A stretch of DNA of 6,232 nucleotides from the NCBI GenBank assembly GCA_021836665.1, contig JAKBHQ010000447.1, forward strand, positions 1 through 6,232. Direction: 5' to 3'. Of the stretch, positions 5,201 to 6,232 are shown piece by piece. The notes beneath the pieces were generated by a model. That model was not told the origin of the DNA and made no database searches. It worked only from the letters and a program-made list of their open reading frames with translations. Position 1 is the stretch's first letter. Every line of letters starts with the position of its first letter. A program made the translations under genes and the position numbers. This DNA comes from Thermoplasmata archaeon. GTDB taxonomy: Bacteria; Actinomycetota; Acidimicrobiia; Acidimicrobiales; Acidimicrobiaceae.

Positions 5201-6232
5201 GCCGACCACGCCCGCACCCGCCCGCAAGAGTCGCTCGGGGTGATCGCCATGGGCATCAAGCATGCCAATCGCATCAATGAGGTCCTTCGCCGGGTTCGGC
5301 AGACCGACGATGTGCTGGACAGATTTGTCACCGGTGAGACCTCGGCCGCCGCCCTTAAAGACAAGCTCTTCGTGAAAAACCTCGAACGAGTCCAAGGCGA
5401 TGAGCGAGACGCCATCATTCTCACCGTCGGATACACCAAAAGCGTCGACGGTCGCATGCTGCACCGGTTCGGGCCGCTAAACAACGACAAGGGCGAACGC
5501 CGCCTCAACGTGGCCATTACTCGGGCCCGCAAACGGGTCACGGTCGTTTCCAGCTTTACTTCCGCAGATCTCGACCCGATCAAACTGCGAGCCGAGGGAG
5601 CCAAGATGCTGGGTCGCTACTTAGCTTATGCTGAATCGGGGGGCAGAACACTTGGCGATGCTGCCAAGGAAAAGCCCGACCTTAACCCCTTCGAGCGCGA
5701 CGTGGAAGCTCAGCTCACCAAGGCCGGTATCCCGCTCATTGCACAGTGGGGATGCTCCGGTTATTTGATCGATTACGTCGCCCAACACCCCTCTCAACCT
5801 GGTCGCATGGTCCTCGCCATAGAATGCGACGGAGTCACTTACCATTCCTCGGCCACAGCTAGAGATCGGGACCGGCTCCGCCAGGAGCACCTTGAACGTC
5901 TTGGCTGGCAATTCCATCGCATAAGGTCCACAGAATGGTTTCGCCGCAGGGAAGGCGAGATCGCCCGGGCCGTAACAGCCTATAGGACCGCCGTCGCACG
6001 CGCCAACTCAAACCCGCCATCTACGCCCCGAATCGACGAGCCCTATCCGATTCTGGCCCCGTCCTCCCCGCAAGCCGCTGCCAGAAGCCAACCTATGCCG
6101 GTCCGTTCCGGGCTCGGTTTGATCGATTCGTACTCACACAGTGAACTTGTTGCCCTGATCCGCTGGATCGAATCGGACACCCTCCTGCGCCCTGAAGAAA
6201 AACTGATCAGCGATGCCATCTCCCTTCTCGGC
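2213..6232 (+). CDS. DUF4011 / SF1 helicase / Vsr-like endonuclease protein (3' end beyond window)
   Basis: This is a probable defence protein that translocates on or unwinds nucleic acid and cuts DNA in the cytoplasm. It has 1340 codons, open to the window edge. The order is: DUF4011-type N-terminus from residue 28 (FWVTQLLDLTGKNTLLYYRD); Q-motif DADSSQ (286-291); Walker A GPPGTGKT (308-315); motif Ia VLFVAEK (332-338); a long insertion; Walker B FDEASQ (849-854); GDTKQLPPTSFF (from 874); WHYRS (931-935); LERVQGDERD (1057-1066); RLNVAITRARK (1097-1107). The nuclease follows: NPFERDV (from 1158), D1187 in LIDYV, and E1204-C-D1206-G with H1211 as catalytic candidates. All core residues appear intact. 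The tail YSHSELVALIRWIESD resembles the family's end, so little is missing. ATG 2213 is the only start after the in-frame stop at 2129-2131. It has a weak ribosome binding site and is coupled to the mini-ORF. The family match is from memory of motifs. The exact substrate is unknown. Confidence 0.93.
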   Translation, partial: MNIAGNSTERVSDLEPGRVEAIERAQRFWVTQLLDLTGKNTLLYYRDLKVGTLDLGPGSSASEVAVEQLLSLHPVTMTALFGEKGQAEASKRVRTIRAKATENFEERGLRTLFLAWGMATWTNDRKTGDPAAPVLLRQADLTPRGRAEESFDLVLTEEWEINPTLLYVLNQDFELNMDAEELLDLLDDNGAGAPDPTALLNRLAKAASTVEGFSIAPRMVLGNFSYAKREMVKDIENGMDALVASDLLCAIAGHLPAQQAIRDRQVQVQVSEPDRVAPQDEFLVLDADSSQSYVINAAVQGNDLVVEGPPGTGKTQTIVNLIATLSAQGKKVLFVAEKRAAIDAVVDKLASNGLADLVLDLHEGVASKRKLAQDLAKALANASSIGLPDVASVQRTLIRRRADLVRHDNALHSQRQPWGLSVYQAQARLIGVPETQRSVQRLRGAELKALGAEAYEQTREILREYVNMGGLGLSVVTSPWAAALAAGTISNPTEAQAALNAASKVSAQTWPQISVRLSNLLSDCGLRPPQYVASWSRVFQLLDRAKVTLDMFEPTIYNLRLGQLAKAMAPASKAGSRFVGSMINSDYRTAKKQLRSCLKAGVEVSSARLLEAVTTASAQAERWAQVSIDGGSPRLPLGLVGTEDAYEQLSSELRALGAYVGSDLEHLELEALGKLLNSLAADTETVSKLPELTRLRANLCRAGLACLVDDLTARNIDVDSALAALESVWIASILEDISINDPAVGTFDGAAISLNVSEFITADNSHIASGPQRVRRAVAERITAVRDQFPDQSQLVTKQAALTRRFMPMRNLYQAAPDVLGALKPCWVMSPLVVSQLLPMQRCFDVAIFDEASQVTPHDAAGVIARADRVIVAGDTKQLPPTSFFSPSGGGVDDEEAEAALDTSVLADVESVLDQLTAILPPPVGTRTLRWHYRSKDEKLIAFSNSQASLYDYNMTTFPGVGIDDPIRHVYVPWRSGQVGEEDSASDEVNTVVALIADHARTRPQESLGVIAMGIKHANRINEVLRRVRQTDDVLDRFVTGETSAAALKDKLFVKNLERVQGDERDAIILTVGYTKSVDGRMLHRFGPLNNDKGERRLNVAITRARKRVTVVSSFTSADLDPIKLRAEGAKMLGRYLAYAESGGRTLGDAAKEKPDLNPFERDVEAQLTKAGIPLIAQWGCSGYLIDYVAQHPSQPGRMVLAIECDGVTYHSSATARDRDRLRQEHLERLGWQFHRIRSTEWFRRREGEIARAVTAYRTAVARANSNPPSTPRIDEPYPILAPSSPQAAARSQPMPVRSGLGLIDSYSHSELVALIRWIESDTLLRPEEKLISDAISLLG

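Noticed and set aside
2344..5917. Many minus-strand and alternative-phase open frames within the helicase gene.
   Set aside because: They are shadows of a GC-biased coding frame that has continuous family motifs from residue 28 to the window end.

Overview
The window looks like an accessory, defence-island-like stretch from a moderately GC-rich actinobacterium. The evidence is the large gene on the right. Its domain order (DUF4011, UPF1-like SF1 helicase, MTES_1575-type Vsr-like endonuclease) and its near-consensus motifs match a family that is common in Actinobacteria. Codon use mixes GC-ending codons with regular TTA, CTA and ATA, so this is not a very GC-rich Streptomyces-like genome. The genus cannot be fixed from the sequence.

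Layout: (1) Positions 1-247 carry no recognisable gene. (2) Positions 260-487 encode a 75-residue, very acidic peptide behind a strong Shine-Dalgarno. Most of it is five 11-residue repeats of the form MGGxDA(L/M)(S/P)ED(V/E). At DNA level these include an exact 66-bp tandem duplication. (3) Positions 488-2130, about 1.6 kb, hold no convincing gene on either strand. The left part (596-1071) is rich in strong hairpins without U-tracts, including perfect 15-bp and 19-bp stems. Further right are a possible insertion-sequence end relic (1141-1165), a 14-bp palindrome and a weak intrinsic-terminator-like hairpin (1845-1877). (4) Positions 2120-2216 hold a -10-like TAATAT, a strong Shine-Dalgarno and a 17-codon mini-ORF whose stop overlaps the start of the big gene as ATGA. 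(5) Positions 2213-6232 encode 1340 residues of the helicase-nuclease, which runs off the right edge. The family's C-terminal tail has already begun, so probably only a few tens of codons are missing.

How it may work together: the helicase-nuclease is the kind of protein found in single-gene or few-gene antiphage defence systems. Its own ribosome binding site is poor, so it is probably translated by coupling to the mini-ORF. The repeat peptide could be a multi-core peptide precursor, an acidic DNA-mimic-like protein or something else. No modification enzyme, transporter or protease lies beside it in the window, and nothing here proves a functional link to the helicase. The most unusual items are the repeat peptide and the coupled mini-ORF.
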